Shown: positions 9,151 to 19,250, counted from the first letter of the stretch. The stretch: DNA of 64,000 bases from G963667425 sp963667425 [NCBI: bacterium] (GCA_963667425.1 OY763407.1:682001-746000), one strand, 5' to 3'. Notes: a model not told the origin generated them from the sequence alone. Translations and numbers: made by a program.

Positions 9151-12087
9151 ATGTTAAGACAACTAAAGATTGGACAGAAACTTATGTTAGGGATGTCTGT
9201 AATAATTCTTTTTATTATTGTTATTGCTTTTTCTACATATAATGGAATTTCAGATATAAGTAAAAATATTATTATTTCAGATTATTTTAATGAAATAATC
9301 AAGCTGACTAAGGAAATAAGAATTATCGAAAAAAACTTTATTATAAGAAGTGCACCTGAATACGTAGCTGAAATGGATAAGATTCATAATAAGTTTGTTG
9401 ATATTAATAATAAAGTGGCTCTTTTAATAGAAACAGATGAACAACAAAAGCTTTTGAATGAAATCAGTTCTAATAGAGATAAGTATAAAGAGTTGTTTGA
9501 TTCCTATATTATTTCTCATAATAATTTTCTAAATTCAAGGCAAGAACTGATCAATATTGCAGAAACTATGGAATCAGAGATTTCTTTATTAAAAAAAGAG
9601 CAAACAAAGGCTCTAAAAAAAGTTAGTAATCATAGAATTTCAATGGCCGATAATATTAATGATATTTTTAATAACATTGGAAAAATAAGCATATCTGAAA
9701 AGAATTTTCTACTAAAGCATGATACAAAATATAAAGATGAAATTTCTGAGATAATTTCTGAAACCAAATCGCAAATTTTAGCTCTTAAATCAAATATAAA
9801 CAGCAACATAGGTCAGGAAAAGTTAGATAAGATTTTGAAAATACTTCAGAATTATTCTACAGTGATTAATAATAATTCAGAACTATATAATGACTGCAAG
9901 AGCAAAGAAGATGGAATGGTTCTTTCTGCCAGATTAATGATTAAAAGTGCTGAAAAAGCAGGAGAACTTGTTCATCAGAAAATGATGGATTCAGAAAATT
10001 CTACAAAAACAATTTCACTGCTTTTTTCTTTAATAGGTTTATTGATAGCTATGATAATAGCTTTTGTAATAAATAGATCAATAAAGAAAGGAATAAATGG
10101 AATAGTGGAGCAAGTTAAAGAAATTGTTAAAAACGTGGTTAGTGGAAAACTTGATACAAGAGGTGATGTTGAGAATGCGGAAATTGACTTTAAAGGAATA
10201 ATTGAAGAAACCAATGACCTCATAAATACTTTTATTTCACCGATAAATGTAATGGCAGAGTATGTTGACAGAATCTCAAAAGGCGATATCCCGCCTAAGA
10301 TAACAGATAATTATAAAGGTGATTTTATAGAAGTAAAAAACAATTTGAACAATTGCATTGATATAATGAACAGCCTTATAAAAGAAACGGATACTCTTAC
10401 GAATGGTGTGGAAAAAGGCAACCTTGATGTAAGAGGCGATTCATCTAAATTTATGGGAAGCTGGGGCACGTTAATGAAAGGGGTAAATAAGCTTACGGAA
10501 ATCTTTATAGCACCAATAAATACTATGGCTGAATATGTTGAAAAAATATCAAAAGGAGAGGTGCCGACAAAAATCAAGGAGGAATACCAAGGTGATTTTA
10601 AAGAGATTAAAGAAAACTTAAATGGTGCAGTAGATGCTTTAGAAGGGCTTGTTGAATCAAAAAAGGTACTTGGTAAAATGGCACTTAACGATTTTTCAGA
10701 TGAAGTAAAAGGCAGTTATCTTGGGGTTTATGACGATATCAAAGTTTCTGTCAATCAGGTTACAGCCACACTGAGACGAGTTCAGAATATAGTTGTAAAC
10801 ATTTCAAATGGAGATATATGCGATCTTGAAAATCTTAAAAAAATCGGCAAACGGTCTGAAAAGGATAATCTCATTCCATCTTTTATTCTAATGCTTGAAT
10901 CTCTAACAGCTTTAATAAAAGGAAGCCAGGAATATGTATACTACTGCTCCAAAGGAGAACTTGAAAAAATAGCCCTTGATGAAAGAGGAATAAAAGGTGT
11001 TTATAAGGAAATCTTTGAAGGATTAAACAAAGCAGCGACAATAACAGTTACACCATTACTTGAAACCTTGACTGTTCTTCAGGAAATGGAAAAAGGGGAT
11101 TTCGCAATAGAAATTAAAGGAAATTACGAAGGTGGATTTCTCATGCTTAAAAATGCTGTAAATAATTCTATTGCCTCGGTAAGTCAGCTTCTGGGAGAAG
11201 TAAAGAAAACAATAGAACAGGTATCAAATGGTTCACAGCAAGTTTCAAGTGCATCACAAATACTTTCGCAAGGAGCTACAGAACAGGCATCAAGTATAGA
11301 AGAAATATCAAGTTCAATGCATGAAATAGCCAATCAGACTAGTAAAAATGCTGAAAATGCTGTTGAAGCAAACAAGCTTACTGTTGAAACGACAAAAGTA
11401 GCAGAACAAGGCAGCAATGAAATGGATAATTTATTGAATGCAATGTCAGAAATCCAAAAATCAAGCAGCGATATATCGAAAATCATTAAAGTGATAGATG
11501 AAATAGCATTTCAGACAAATCTTCTTGCACTTAATGCGGCAGTAGAAGCTGCAAGAGCCGGTGCACACGGAAAAGGATTTGCAGTAGTTGCTGAAGAAGT
11601 TAGAAATCTTGCGGCGAGAAGTGCAAAAGCAGCTAAAGAAACAGGAGAAATGATAGAAAATGCAGTGCAGAAGTCAAATGCCGGAGCTGAAATGTCAAAA
11701 GAAACAGCTGCAATTTTAAATGAAATTGTTTCCAATGTATCCAGAGTATCAAATATAGTTGGAGAAATAGCGACAGCTTCCAATGAACAGGCACACGGAG
11801 TATCTCAAATAAATGCAGGATTAAGTCAAGTTGAGCAGGTTACTCAGTCAAATACTGCAAGTGCGGAAGAGAGTGCAGCAGCATCAGAAGAACTTAGCAG
11901 CCAGGCTGTACATCTTGAAAGTATGATTAAAAAGTTTGTTTTAAAAGAAATTGATCAAAATCTGATTACATCAAGCAACGTAAGAATTAGTAACAGCAGA
12001 TCAATGATTAGTAATAAAACATCAATGAGACTTCAAACTCCTGAAGAGATAATTTCTCTGGACAATAGGGATTTCGGAAGATATTAA
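9151..12087 (+). CDS. Methyl-accepting chemotaxis protein 3 (HBM-type sensor)
   Basis: Chemoreceptor of 978 aa, full-length homologue of MCP2. Same opening (LKIGQKL), TM1, a bimodular helical sensor with the two EKNF motifs, TM2, HAMP and repeated AEYV(D/E)(R/K)ISKG modules, then the signalling domain with the identical [18 protein letters not shown] tip and a C-terminus [16 protein letters not shown]. Its DNA is clearly diverged from MCP1/2, so it has escaped the homogenisation seen there. Start is ATG 9151 with AAAGGAGG at 9138-9145; the in-frame extension to 9076 has no ribosome site. It is probably its own transcription unit because of the long gap upstream. Confidence 0.95.
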   Translation: MLRQLKIGQKLMLGMSVIILFIIVIAFSTYNGISDISKNIIISDYFNEIIKLTKEIRIIEKNFIIRSAPEYVAEMDKIHNKFVDINNKVALLIETDEQQKLLNEISSNRDKYKELFDSYIISHNNFLNSRQELINIAETMESEISLLKKEQTKALKKVSNHRISMADNINDIFNNIGKISISEKNFLLKHDTKYKDEISEIISETKSQILALKSNINSNIGQEKLDKILKILQNYSTVINNNSELYNDCKSKEDGMVLSARLMIKSAEKAGELVHQKMMDSENSTKTISLLFSLIGLLIAMIIAFVINRSIKKGINGIVEQVKEIVKNVVSGKLDTRGDVENAEIDFKGIIEETNDLINTFISPINVMAEYVDRISKGDIPPKITDNYKGDFIEVKNNLNNCIDIMNSLIKETDTLTNGVEKGNLDVRGDSSKFMGSWGTLMKGVNKLTEIFIAPINTMAEYVEKISKGEVPTKIKEEYQGDFKEIKENLNGAVDALEGLVESKKVLGKMALNDFSDEVKGSYLGVYDDIKVSVNQVTATLRRVQNIVVNISNGDICDLENLKKIGKRSEKDNLIPSFILMLESLTALIKGSQEYVYYCSKGELEKIALDERGIKGVYKEIFEGLNKAATITVTPLLETLTVLQEMEKGDFAIEIKGNYEGGFLMLKNAVNNSIASVSQLLGEVKKTIEQVSNGSQQVSSASQILSQGATEQASSIEEISSSMHEIANQTSKNAENAVEANKLTVETTKVAEQGSNEMDNLLNAMSEIQKSSSDISKIIKVIDEIAFQTNLLALNAAVEAARAGAHGKGFAVVAEEVRNLAARSAKAAKETGEMIENAVQKSNAGAEMSKETAAILNEIVSNVSRVSNIVGEIATASNEQAHGVSQINAGLSQVEQVTQSNTASAEESAAASEELSSQAVHLESMIKKFVLKEIDQNLITSSNVRISNSRSMISNKTSMRLQTPEEIISLDNRDFGRY

Positions 12088-12234
12088 TTAATCCTTTTTT
12101 CTTATATACAAAAAATTTTATTGCAAAAAGAATCAAATAATTAAAATCTTAAAGTAAGAAAGTAAATTTTCCCAAGGAAAATCAAGAAAAACAAACTCTG
12201 TCTGGTATTATGTTTTCCAGTTAAAGGAGGCGAT

Positions 12235-12984
12235 ATGAGTTCTGTCTGGGAAAGAAGAAAAGCTGTTCAACGGATGCAGGAATACATTGAACTAAACCTT
12301 GAAAGAAAAATTACAATGTCAAAACTTACAAATGCAGCGTGTTATTCAATTTTTCATTCTGCAAAAATATTCAAGGAAATCACCGGCTGGAGTCCTTTTG
12401 AATATATAAGAATGAGAAGGCTCTCTGCTGCAGCGGAAAAGCTTGTAAAAAATAACCGTAAAATTATTGAAATAGCCTTTGACTTTGAATTTGATTCACA
12501 TGAAGGATTTACAAGAGCATTTGCTAAACAGTTTGGTGTTCCGCCGTCAAAATTTGATAAAATACAAGCAGATAAATTCTTATTTCAACCTCCTATGGCT
12601 GCTTTTGAATACTACACTAAAAGATTAAAAGGAGAAATTTCAATGAATGAAAATCAGAGTAAACAAAAAGCTCAGACTGTTTTTGTGCAGATTATAGAAA
12701 GACCCGAAAGAAAACTTATTTTTAAACCAGCCAGTAAAGCGGAACATTACTTTGAATACTGTGAAGAAGTGGGTTGTGACATATGGGAGCAGCTTGGAAT
12801 GATAAAAAATGTTTTAGGAGAACCAATGGGCTTGTGGTTTCCACAAAACCTTAAACCTGAAAATTGTTCAACATATAAAAGAGACACTTTTCTAACAGCA
12901 TTTTCTTGTATAAGCCTCAATAGATTCTTTATGACAATTATGAACAATAGAATTTATTTCATCCTTATAAACCATAATTTTTGA
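12235..12984 (+). pseudogene. AraC-type regulator with GyrI-like domain, 3' end lost
   Basis: Residues 1-110 are a two-helix-turn-helix AraC/XylS DNA-binding domain (YSIFHSAKIFKEITGWSPFEYIRMRR, then EIAFDFEFDSHEGFTRAFAKQFG). Residues about 140-216 begin a GyrI-like effector-binding domain (CDIWEQLG..., LGEPMGLWFP). Family members with this architecture are usually about 280-300 aa. Here homology stops near 12880, and the last 30 or so residues are simply the antisense of the convergent HD-GYP gene, whose stop lies at 12892-12894. The regulator has therefore lost the C-terminal part of its ligand domain, most simply by a deletion or rearrangement that joined it to the HD-GYP gene. The ribosome site AAAGGAGG and the DNA-binding domain are intact, so a truncated regulator may still be made. 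Confidence 0.75.
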
Positions 12985-14136
12985 AAACATTTCAGTACCC
13001 AGTTTCTCGGCCATCTTGCTTTCTATTATCGCAAAAGTATTTTCTATATTAAGGCCCTCTCTATAAGGCCTTTCTTCCATAAGAGCGGAAATAATATCAG
13101 AAAAAGCAATAATAATAGTCCCTTCACTAATCTCATCTTTCTTTAAAGCAAAAGGATAACCGCTACCATCAATCTTTTCATGATGATGCAGAGCCCAGTC
13201 AATAATTTCCTTAAACCACTCCGACCCTGAAAGCTCATTAAGAATCTGACCAGTATAATAAGTATGAAGCTTAACCTGATTAAATTCTTCCTGAGTCAGA
13301 GAAGTAGGCTTTTCAATAAAATTAGTATCTATACCAATCTTTCCAATATCATGAAAATAACCTGAAACAAGCAGCTTTATACACTTATCCTTATCATAAC
13401 CTAAAAGCTCTCCGATTTTCTGAGCAATCTTTCCGACAGTATAAGAATGAGAAGCCGTAAACTTACTCCTGAAATCAATAATCCTTGAAACAACAAGAGC
13501 AAATTCAATCATTTGTTTGACAGAAATATCATGAAAAAGTGAAAAATTAATCTTATTAAAAAGCTGCTTCATCGTCATATTATTAATCTCTATCCAGAAA
13601 ATATCTGCTTTGGAAACCTCAGCAAAAGCATTCACAACCTCAGGATGAAATACAATTTCGGCCTTACTTAAAATATGCTCCGTAACATCATTCTTCTGAT
13701 TAAGAACAAACTTTGAAGGATCAATAGAAATATCAACCCTATCAGCAAGATGAACAATATGACTTTGAAAAGGAATTTCATAATCATAGTTTTTAATATC
13801 ATGAAATTTAATATGATGATGCCTGATAATCATTGCAACATTATCAAAAACATCAAAATTGGCAAGCATTTTAAAGCCCATTACACAATGCGGCTCAGGG
13901 TTTTCAACATCCTCTTTAATAAGCATATCCCTTTCCTGAACAGAAAGAGCGCCAATATCATGAAGGGAAGCCGCAATAACAAGATCAATCATATCCTTTT
14001 CGCTTAAGCCGAGCTTCTTACCCAAATAATAAGAAATAATAGCAGTTCTCCTGTGATGAGATTTTAAAAGATAATTAAAACTGTCAATCGACTTAATAAG
14101 AGGCAGAGCAAGTTCTTTAAGAGATATCTTTTCCAT
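12892..14136 (-). CDS. Double-HD protein with HD-GYP phosphodiesterase domain
   Basis: Protein of 414 aa with two HD domains. The N-terminal HD has HHRR...LHDIGA and HHH...HD. The C-terminal half is HD-GYP, with FHDIGKIGID, HTYYTGQIL and the diagnostic HHEKIDGSGYP. HD-GYP proteins hydrolyse cyclic di-GMP or related cyclic dinucleotides; here no receiver or sensor domain is attached, so the input is unknown. I start at ATG 14136, preceded by GGGGG 5 nt upstream; the longer frame back to 14286 encodes an unlikely hydrophobic leader. It converges with the broken AraC gene and overlaps its read-through end. Proximity to three chemoreceptors suggests, without proving, a role in motility or surface signalling. 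Confidence 0.88.
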   Translation of the reverse strand: MEKISLKELALPLIKSIDSFNYLLKSHHRRTAIISYYLGKKLGLSEKDMIDLVIAASLHDIGALSVQERDMLIKEDVENPEPHCVMGFKMLANFDVFDNVAMIIRHHHIKFHDIKNYDYEIPFQSHIVHLADRVDISIDPSKFVLNQKNDVTEHILSKAEIVFHPEVVNAFAEVSKADIFWIEINNMTMKQLFNKINFSLFHDISVKQMIEFALVVSRIIDFRSKFTASHSYTVGKIAQKIGELLGYDKDKCIKLLVSGYFHDIGKIGIDTNFIEKPTSLTQEEFNQVKLHTYYTGQILNELSGSEWFKEIIDWALHHHEKIDGSGYPFALKKDEISEGTIIIAFSDIISALMEERPYREGLNIENTFAIIESKMAEKLGTEMFSKIMVYKDEINSIVHNCHKESIEAYTRKCC

Positions 14137-14277
14137 AAAAACCCCCGCTATGAAACATTGGAAATTAATAATCAAGTATAATAAATTAGGCAAAAAATAC
14201 AACTTTATGTCCTTTAACATAAACCTCAAACCAATAAATCCGGCAAATTTAAAAAATGAAAAAAAATACCTACACTG

Positions 14278-14305
14278 TTGACTCATTCTCCATAAAAGAT
14301 ATACT
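14278..14305 (+). promoter_or_regulatory. sigma70-type promoter of the lipid kinase gene
   Basis: TTGACT (14278-14283), 16-bp spacer, TATACT (14300-14305), 35 bp before the ATG at 14341. Confidence 0.55.
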
Positions 14306-14340
14306 GCCTCAGCGTGTTGAATTTCGATTTAGGAGCCTTT

Positions 14341-15264
14341 ATGGATAACTGGTTTTTGATTGCAAATCCTGTCTCAGGACGTTCCGCAACCCTTCGTGAC
14401 TGGTCGGAAATAACATCCGAACTAAAAAAACACAACATTACCTACGAGGAAAATTTCACAAAATACAAAGCACATGCAATAGAACTCACACACGAAGCCA
14501 TAGCAAAAGGATATAGAAAATTCATAGCAGTAGGCGGAGACGGAACAGCACACGAAGTAGCAAACGGAATTCTGACACAGCAAGAAGTGCCAACAACAGA
14601 AATAACCCTTGCCGTAGTGCCAGTCGGAACAGGAAATGACTGGGGCAGAACAATAGGACTTCCGACAACCTACCAGAAAGCCGCATACGCAATAAGCAAA
14701 GGCAAAACATTTACGCAGGATTGCTGCAAAGCAAGCTTTTTCAACATAGATAAAATACTCCAGGAACGCTACATCATAAACGTGGCAGGCATGGGATACG
14801 ACGCAGCCGTTGCAAAAAAAGCAAACGCACTCAAAGAAAAAGGAAAAGGGGGAAAACTCCCATACTTTATGAGCATATTCACAACACTACTCACATTTAG
14901 AAAGAAAAAAGCCACCATCTCAATAGACGGAACAGACCACTCAGGCAAAATAACAAGCATGAACGTCGGAATCTGCAAATACAGCGGCGGCGGAATGATG
15001 CCAGTACCAAACGCAGTACCAGACGACGGACTAATAGACATGACAATAATCAGAAACATAAGCAAACTGACTCTCGTCTCAAATTTAAAGAGATTCTATG
15101 ACGGAACATTTATCAGACACAAAAAAGTGAGCACAGTCACAGGTAAAAACATAAAAATAGAATCACAACACAACATACTCTTTGAAGCAGATGGCGAATC
15201 ACTAGGCAACACACCGCTTACATTTGAAATAGTATGCAAATGCCTTAAAGTAATAGTTGCATAA
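14341..15264 (+). CDS. Diacylglycerol/lipid kinase (YegS/BmrU family)
   Basis: Lipid kinase of 307 aa that would phosphorylate diacylglycerol or a related lipid, usually for phospholipid recycling. The catalytic core shows NPVSG near the N-terminus, the nucleotide-binding GGDGTAHEVANG and PVGTGNDWGR, later NVGICKYSGGGMMPVP and a C-terminal EADGE. This is the complete DAGK catalytic plus C-terminal lobe pattern. Start ATG 14341 with AGGAG upstream; the nine codons before it in frame lack a ribosome site. Base use differs from many neighbours: the coding strand is rich in A and C (many ACA, AAC and GCA codons), which may reflect a different origin. No operon partner. Confidence 0.88.
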   Translation: MDNWFLIANPVSGRSATLRDWSEITSELKKHNITYEENFTKYKAHAIELTHEAIAKGYRKFIAVGGDGTAHEVANGILTQQEVPTTEITLAVVPVGTGNDWGRTIGLPTTYQKAAYAISKGKTFTQDCCKASFFNIDKILQERYIINVAGMGYDAAVAKKANALKEKGKGGKLPYFMSIFTTLLTFRKKKATISIDGTDHSGKITSMNVGICKYSGGGMMPVPNAVPDDGLIDMTIIRNISKLTLVSNLKRFYDGTFIRHKKVSTVTGKNIKIESQHNILFEADGESLGNTPLTFEIVCKCLKVIVA

Positions 15265-15466
15265 GAAAATTAGTGAACGATCAATTTAATCTTTTACCTA
15301 AGTAGAGATTTTTTAGCATCCTGTGGTGAAGGCTGTTATTTCTCTTTTTCTCATTCTTATTCCAGAGATTTCGGTTTTTATCTGCTAGGGTGTATTGTTA
15401 TACTGTTTATAACTTGCCTTTTTCATTAAAAAAAGTAGACTCCATCCCTGATTTGTGGAGTTTGAT

Positions 15467-16384
15467 ATGAAACTTGAAGAGAGAATTTATACATTTAACA
15501 GATATTCTAAAGAAACATTCGGGAAAAGAGCTGTAAGAATATCCATGAGTATCGGAAAACCTTGCCCATGGGGCGGATGCATCTACTGTAACGATACAAG
15601 TTTTGTTCCGGATACAGTTTTTGTTCCAGGTGAAGAAGGATGGCACGGAAAGTTTGAAAATGTAAAAAAGAGGATGGAAAGAAGATATGGTTCAAACATC
15701 TGGCTTGCTTATTTTCAATCAGGAACATCGACCTGTGAATCACCTGAATATATAAAATCAAAATTCAAACTTCCACTTTTATCTGAAAATGTAAAAGGAC
15801 TTATAATTTCTACCCGTCCTGACTACATTGATGAAGCAAGAATAAATGCGATTCTGGAATCATTAAACGAAAACACAAAAGAAGTATGGATAGAGCTGGG
15901 GCTTCAAAGTACAAATGATAAATCATTAAAATTCATCAACAGAGGGCACACCGCAGAAACCTACTTTAAAGCACTTGATGAAATTTATAAAACAGCAGGA
16001 GAAAGAATCAAAGTTGCTCCGCATCTGATACTTGGAATTCCTGATGAAAATTTTGAAACGATGAAAGAGAGTGTAACTCAGTCACTTTCACATAAAATAG
16101 TAAAAGGGGTAAAATTTCATCATCTTCAGGTACACAGAGGTACAAAACTTGAAAAAATATACAGCGAAACCCCATTTAAACTTTTTACAGCAGAAGAATA
16201 TATCGAAACAGTTGCCGAACTTTTAAGATATGTTCCCTCAAATGTTGTAATGCACAGGCTATTCACAACATCACCAGGAGAATATATAATTGGACCGAAA
16301 TGGGGCATATCAACAGCTGAAATGATGGAAAAATTTAACAAAATAATTGAAGATAAAAATATTATGCAGGGAGACATGCTATGA
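15467..16384 (+). CDS. YhcC-type radical SAM protein
   Basis: Radical SAM protein of 305 aa of the YhcC/TIGR01212 type. The cluster cysteines are C33, C38 and C41 in CPWGGCIYCN; well-known YhcC proteins have a longer insertion between the first two cysteines. Downstream features are the FQSGTST motif, GLIISTRPDYI, the ELGLQS strand and HLILGIP. Biochemical function in this group is not firmly established. Start is ATG 15467 with GGAG 6 nt upstream; a GTG at 15455 is also in frame. The stop overlaps the yhbY start by 4 nt (ATGA), so translation of the two is coupled, which hints at a role near RNA or the ribosome. Confidence 0.8.
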   Translation: MKLEERIYTFNRYSKETFGKRAVRISMSIGKPCPWGGCIYCNDTSFVPDTVFVPGEEGWHGKFENVKKRMERRYGSNIWLAYFQSGTSTCESPEYIKSKFKLPLLSENVKGLIISTRPDYIDEARINAILESLNENTKEVWIELGLQSTNDKSLKFINRGHTAETYFKALDEIYKTAGERIKVAPHLILGIPDENFETMKESVTQSLSHKIVKGVKFHHLQVHRGTKLEKIYSETPFKLFTAEEYIETVAELLRYVPSNVVMHRLFTTSPGEYIIGPKWGISTAEMMEKFNKIIEDKNIMQGDML

Positions 16385-16686
16385 AACTTACAGGAAAAGA
16401 GAGAAAACATTTAAGAGGCGTTGCACACGATTTAAAACCAGTAGTTCTTATAGGACAAAACGGACTTACAGATGGACTCATTGAAGCAGTAAACATTGCA
16501 CTTGATACACATGAACTTATAAAAATTAAATTCATAGACTTCAAAGATGAAAAAAAAGAAATAGTTGTAGAACTCGAAGAAGCTACAGCATCAGAATGTG
16601 TCGGAATGATTGGAAATGTTGCAATACTTTTTAAAGCAAATAAAAAGCCTGAAAAAAGAAAAATAAAAACACTTCCTGAAGAATAA
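16381..16686 (+). CDS. yhbY: YhbY-type RNA-binding protein (CRS1-YhbY/CRM domain)
   Basis: Small protein of 101 aa consisting of a single CRM (CRS1-YhbY) domain. Its near-complete signature includes LKPVVLIGQNGLTDGLIEAV with the GxxG-like RNA-binding loop, and HELIKIKF. In E. coli the homologue associates with pre-50S ribosomal particles. The C-terminus is a basic tail. Translationally coupled to the radical SAM gene upstream. Length matches the family. Confidence 0.9.
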   Translation: MKLTGKERKHLRGVAHDLKPVVLIGQNGLTDGLIEAVNIALDTHELIKIKFIDFKDEKKEIVVELEEATASECVGMIGNVAILFKANKKPEKRKIKTLPEE

Positions 16687-16790
16687 TTTTTTTAATTCTT
16701 TATTTTTTTTCTAATCTTTTCAATAATAACATATTAATTTTCTATAGTTTATAAATATGTTTTTATTTTAATGATTTTGAATAGCAATAT

Positions 16791-16815
16791 AAAAAAGCGG
16801 GGATTTCTCCCCGCT
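16791..16815 (-). terminator. Rho-independent terminator of the kor operon
   Basis: Perfect 8-bp inverted repeat AGCGGGGA / TCCCCGCT (16796-16803 and 16808-16815), loop of 4. Read on the minus strand it is followed by a T-run. It lies 24 bp beyond the korC stop. Confidence 0.9.
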
Positions 16816-16838
16816 AAAAAATTCATTTTAATTTGTTC

Positions 16839-17378
16839 TTATGCCTGATAGTCCATTCCAAGTTTTATAGCATCTTCATTTAAAGGAATAAGTTTATGAT
16901 TTCTTGCAGGAAGAGTCTCTTTTAATGCTATTATAAGTGATTCCGGTTTTACTATTCCAAGTTCGCCTATAAGCTTTCCAAGAGTAATCATATTCATAAC
17001 CTTATCATTCTTGAGTTCATTTATTGCAAGTTCAATTGATGGAACGGCTATTGTTTTTATGTCTGTGCGAACTGGAGCTTCCTTAATTGTACTTGATTCC
17101 CATATAAGGATTCCGCCTTTTTTTACCATCGGCTCAAATTTTTTAAGTGATGGAAGATTAAAAACAACGGCAACATCATATTCCTGAACTATAGGTGAGG
17201 ATATAGGTTCATCACTTATATTTACCATACAGTTTGCGGTTCCGCCTCTCTGTTCCGGTCCGTATGAAGGCATCCATGTAACTTCTTTTCCTTCTTTCAT
17301 TGCTGCATATGCAAGCAGTTTTCCCATAGAGAGAACACCCTGTCCGCCGAAACCTGCGAAAATCATCTCTTTTAACAT
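16839..17378 (-). CDS. korC: 2-oxoacid:ferredoxin oxidoreductase, gamma subunit
   Basis: Gamma-type subunit (179 aa) of a 2-oxoacid:ferredoxin oxidoreductase, which oxidatively decarboxylates a 2-oxoacid to its acyl-CoA and reduces ferredoxin. The family signature is the N-terminal GFGGQGVLSMGKLLAYAA followed by SYGPEQRGGTANC. Last gene of the operon korD-korA-korB-korC; 12 nt from korB and with a strong AAGGAGG site. The terminator follows immediately. Confidence 0.92.
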   Translation of the reverse strand: MLKEMIFAGFGGQGVLSMGKLLAYAAMKEGKEVTWMPSYGPEQRGGTANCMVNISDEPISSPIVQEYDVAVVFNLPSLKKFEPMVKKGGILIWESSTIKEAPVRTDIKTIAVPSIELAINELKNDKVMNMITLGKLIGELGIVKPESLIIALKETLPARNHKLIPLNEDAIKLGMDYQA

Positions 17379-17390
17379 TTTATATCCTCC

Positions 17391-18149
17391 TTAATCTTTT
17401 TTTGTAACATCTTTGTAAACACCAAGAGGATAGTAAGGAAGCATTTGATCCTTAATCCACTCAAGTGATTTTACAGGTGAGCATTTCCATCCTGAAGGAC
17501 AGTTACTTGCGAATTCAAGAAAAACAGTTCCAAGTCCCTGTTTCTGAATTTCAAATGCTTTAAGGAGTGACTGTTTTGCTTTTCTTGCTGACGCAGGAGT
17601 CCAGCAGCTGAGTCTTTCTGCATAAGCAACACCGGGAAGAGTTGATACCATTTCCGCCATCTTAAGAGGCCATCCAACTTTGGTAACGTCTCTTCCATAA
17701 GGAGTTGTTGCTGTTACCTGACCTTCAAGAGTTGTTGGAGCCATCTGTCCGCCTGTCATACCGTAAATACCATTATTTATGAATATAAAAAGGAATTTTT
17801 CGCCTCTATTACATGCATGAAGAGTTTCTGCTGTTCCTATTGCTGCAAGGTCTCCGTCTCCCTGATATGAAAAAACATATTTTGAAGGAAGAACTCTTTT
17901 TATGGCTGTTGCTATGGCGGCAGCTCTTCCGTGTGCGGCTTCCTGCATATCAATGTTCATGTAGTCATATGCAAAAACACTGCATCCAACAGGACATACA
18001 CCGATAGTTTCATTTTGAATTCCAAGTTCTTCTACAACTTCCATTAAAAGTTTATGAACTGTAGAGTGCATACAGCCAGGACAGTAGTGCATTCTTTTAT
18101 CAAGAAGCAGTGATGGCTTTTTATATATAACTTTGTATCCTTCTTTCAT
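17391..18149 (-). CDS. korB: 2-oxoacid:ferredoxin oxidoreductase, beta (TPP) subunit
   Basis: Thiamine-diphosphate-binding subunit (252 aa). It shows HYCPGCMHS and CPVGC near the N-terminus and the TPP/Mg motif, with GDGDLAAIG leading to NNGIYGMTGGQ. The separate-subunit organisation with a small ferredoxin distinguishes the complex from single-chain pyruvate:ferredoxin oxidoreductase. It supplies the catalytic cofactor site together with korA. Tight spacing on both sides shows co-transcription. Confidence 0.93.
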   Translation of the reverse strand: MKEGYKVIYKKPSLLLDKRMHYCPGCMHSTVHKLLMEVVEELGIQNETIGVCPVGCSVFAYDYMNIDMQEAAHGRAAAIATAIKRVLPSKYVFSYQGDGDLAAIGTAETLHACNRGEKFLFIFINNGIYGMTGGQMAPTTLEGQVTATTPYGRDVTKVGWPLKMAEMVSTLPGVAYAERLSCWTPASARKAKQSLLKAFEIQKQGLGTVFLEFASNCPSGWKCSPVKSLEWIKDQMLPYYPLGVYKDVTKKD

Positions 18150-18160
18150 CTTTCCTCTCC

Positions 18161-19234
18161 TTAAATGTGTTTTTTAACTTCATTGAGAACTTCTTCGGAT
18201 GTAGGTATAATTCCGCCTGTTCTGCCATAGAAGTGTACAGGTTTTCTACCTGAGACAACAAGTTTAACATCTTCTATCATCTGTCCTACACTCATTTCAA
18301 GTGAGATGAAGAATTTAACTTTAGGATCAGCTGCAAGTTTGTCGAATCTGTCTTTTGGGAAAGGCCATAATGTTATAGGTCTGAGAAGCCCCATTTTTAT
18401 TCCCTGTTCTCTTGCAATATCAACAACTTTTTTTGCAATTCTTGAGGAAAGACCAAATGCTGTTATTACTATTTCAGCATCATTAAGCTTATATTCTTCG
18501 TAACGAACTTCATTTGCTTCTATTTCAGCATATTTAGCCTGAAGTTTATGATTTTTCTGTTCCATATCGTTCGATTCTATATAAAGAGAAGAAATAATAT
18601 TTCTTTCTCTGTCATCTGTCTTACCCATAGTTGCCCATGGTTTTTCACTGCGGGAATCTTCTGTCGGTCTCCATTCTTTAGGATCAGGAAGAGTAACTTT
18701 TTCCATCATCTGACCTGTTGCGCCATCAGCAAGAATGAGGGCAGGATTACAGTATTTATCAGCCAGATCAAAAGCAAGTACTGTATGATCTACCATTTCC
18801 TGAACAGAGTTTGGAGCAAGAACAATAAGACGGTAATCACCATGTCCACCGCCTTTAACTGCCTGAAAGTAATCAGCCTGACTTGCTTGAATAGTTCCAA
18901 GACCTGGACCGCCCCTCTGAGCATTATAAAGGACACAGGGAAGTTCTGCACAAGCAATATATGAAACACCTTCCTGCATAAGTGAATATCCTGGAGATGA
19001 TGTTGAAGTCATAACTCTTGCACCTGCACCTGCTGCGCCATATACCATATTAATGGAAGCAACTTCACTTTCTGCCTGAAGGAGAACATATTTGTGCTTA
19101 GGCTCTTCCCTTGCAAGATATTCTATTACCTCGGACTGAGGAGTTATAGGATATCCGAAATAAGCATGCATACCGGCTCTTATAGCTGCTTCTGCAAGAG
19201 CCTCGTTTCCTTTCATGAATTTTACATCAGCCAC
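18161..19234 (-). CDS. korA: 2-oxoacid:ferredoxin oxidoreductase, alpha subunit (KorA/VorB type)
   Basis: Alpha subunit (357 aa) containing the pyrimidine-binding and C-terminal domains: KGNEALAEAAIRAG, FGYPITPQSEVIEYL, TSTSSPGYSLMQEG and GGHGDYRLIVLAP. The sequence is the type often annotated VorB (branched-chain 2-oxoacids) as well as KorA (2-oxoglutarate). Substrate cannot be decided from sequence alone. I choose the GTG start at 19234, which has GGGAGG 5 nt upstream (19240-19245); the longer TTG-initiated frame to 19258 overlaps korD and lacks a ribosome site. Confidence 0.92.
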   Translation of the reverse strand: MADVKFMKGNEALAEAAIRAGMHAYFGYPITPQSEVIEYLAREEPKHKYVLLQAESEVASINMVYGAAGAGARVMTSTSSPGYSLMQEGVSYIACAELPCVLYNAQRGGPGLGTIQASQADYFQAVKGGGHGDYRLIVLAPNSVQEMVDHTVLAFDLADKYCNPALILADGATGQMMEKVTLPDPKEWRPTEDSRSEKPWATMGKTDDRERNIISSLYIESNDMEQKNHKLQAKYAEIEANEVRYEEYKLNDAEIVITAFGLSSRIAKKVVDIAREQGIKMGLLRPITLWPFPKDRFDKLAADPKVKFFISLEMSVGQMIEDVKLVVSGRKPVHFYGRTGGIIPTSEEVLNEVKKHI

Positions 19235-19250
19235 TTTTGCCTCCCTAATA

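Noticed and set aside
12880-12984. C-terminal 30-odd residues of the AraC frame as a genuine extension
   Set aside because: They are the complement of the HD-GYP 3' end and match no GyrI-like sequence.
16791-16815. The kor hairpin as a bidirectional terminator also serving yhbY
   Set aside because: On the plus strand the stem is followed by A, not T, so it terminates only minus-strand transcription.
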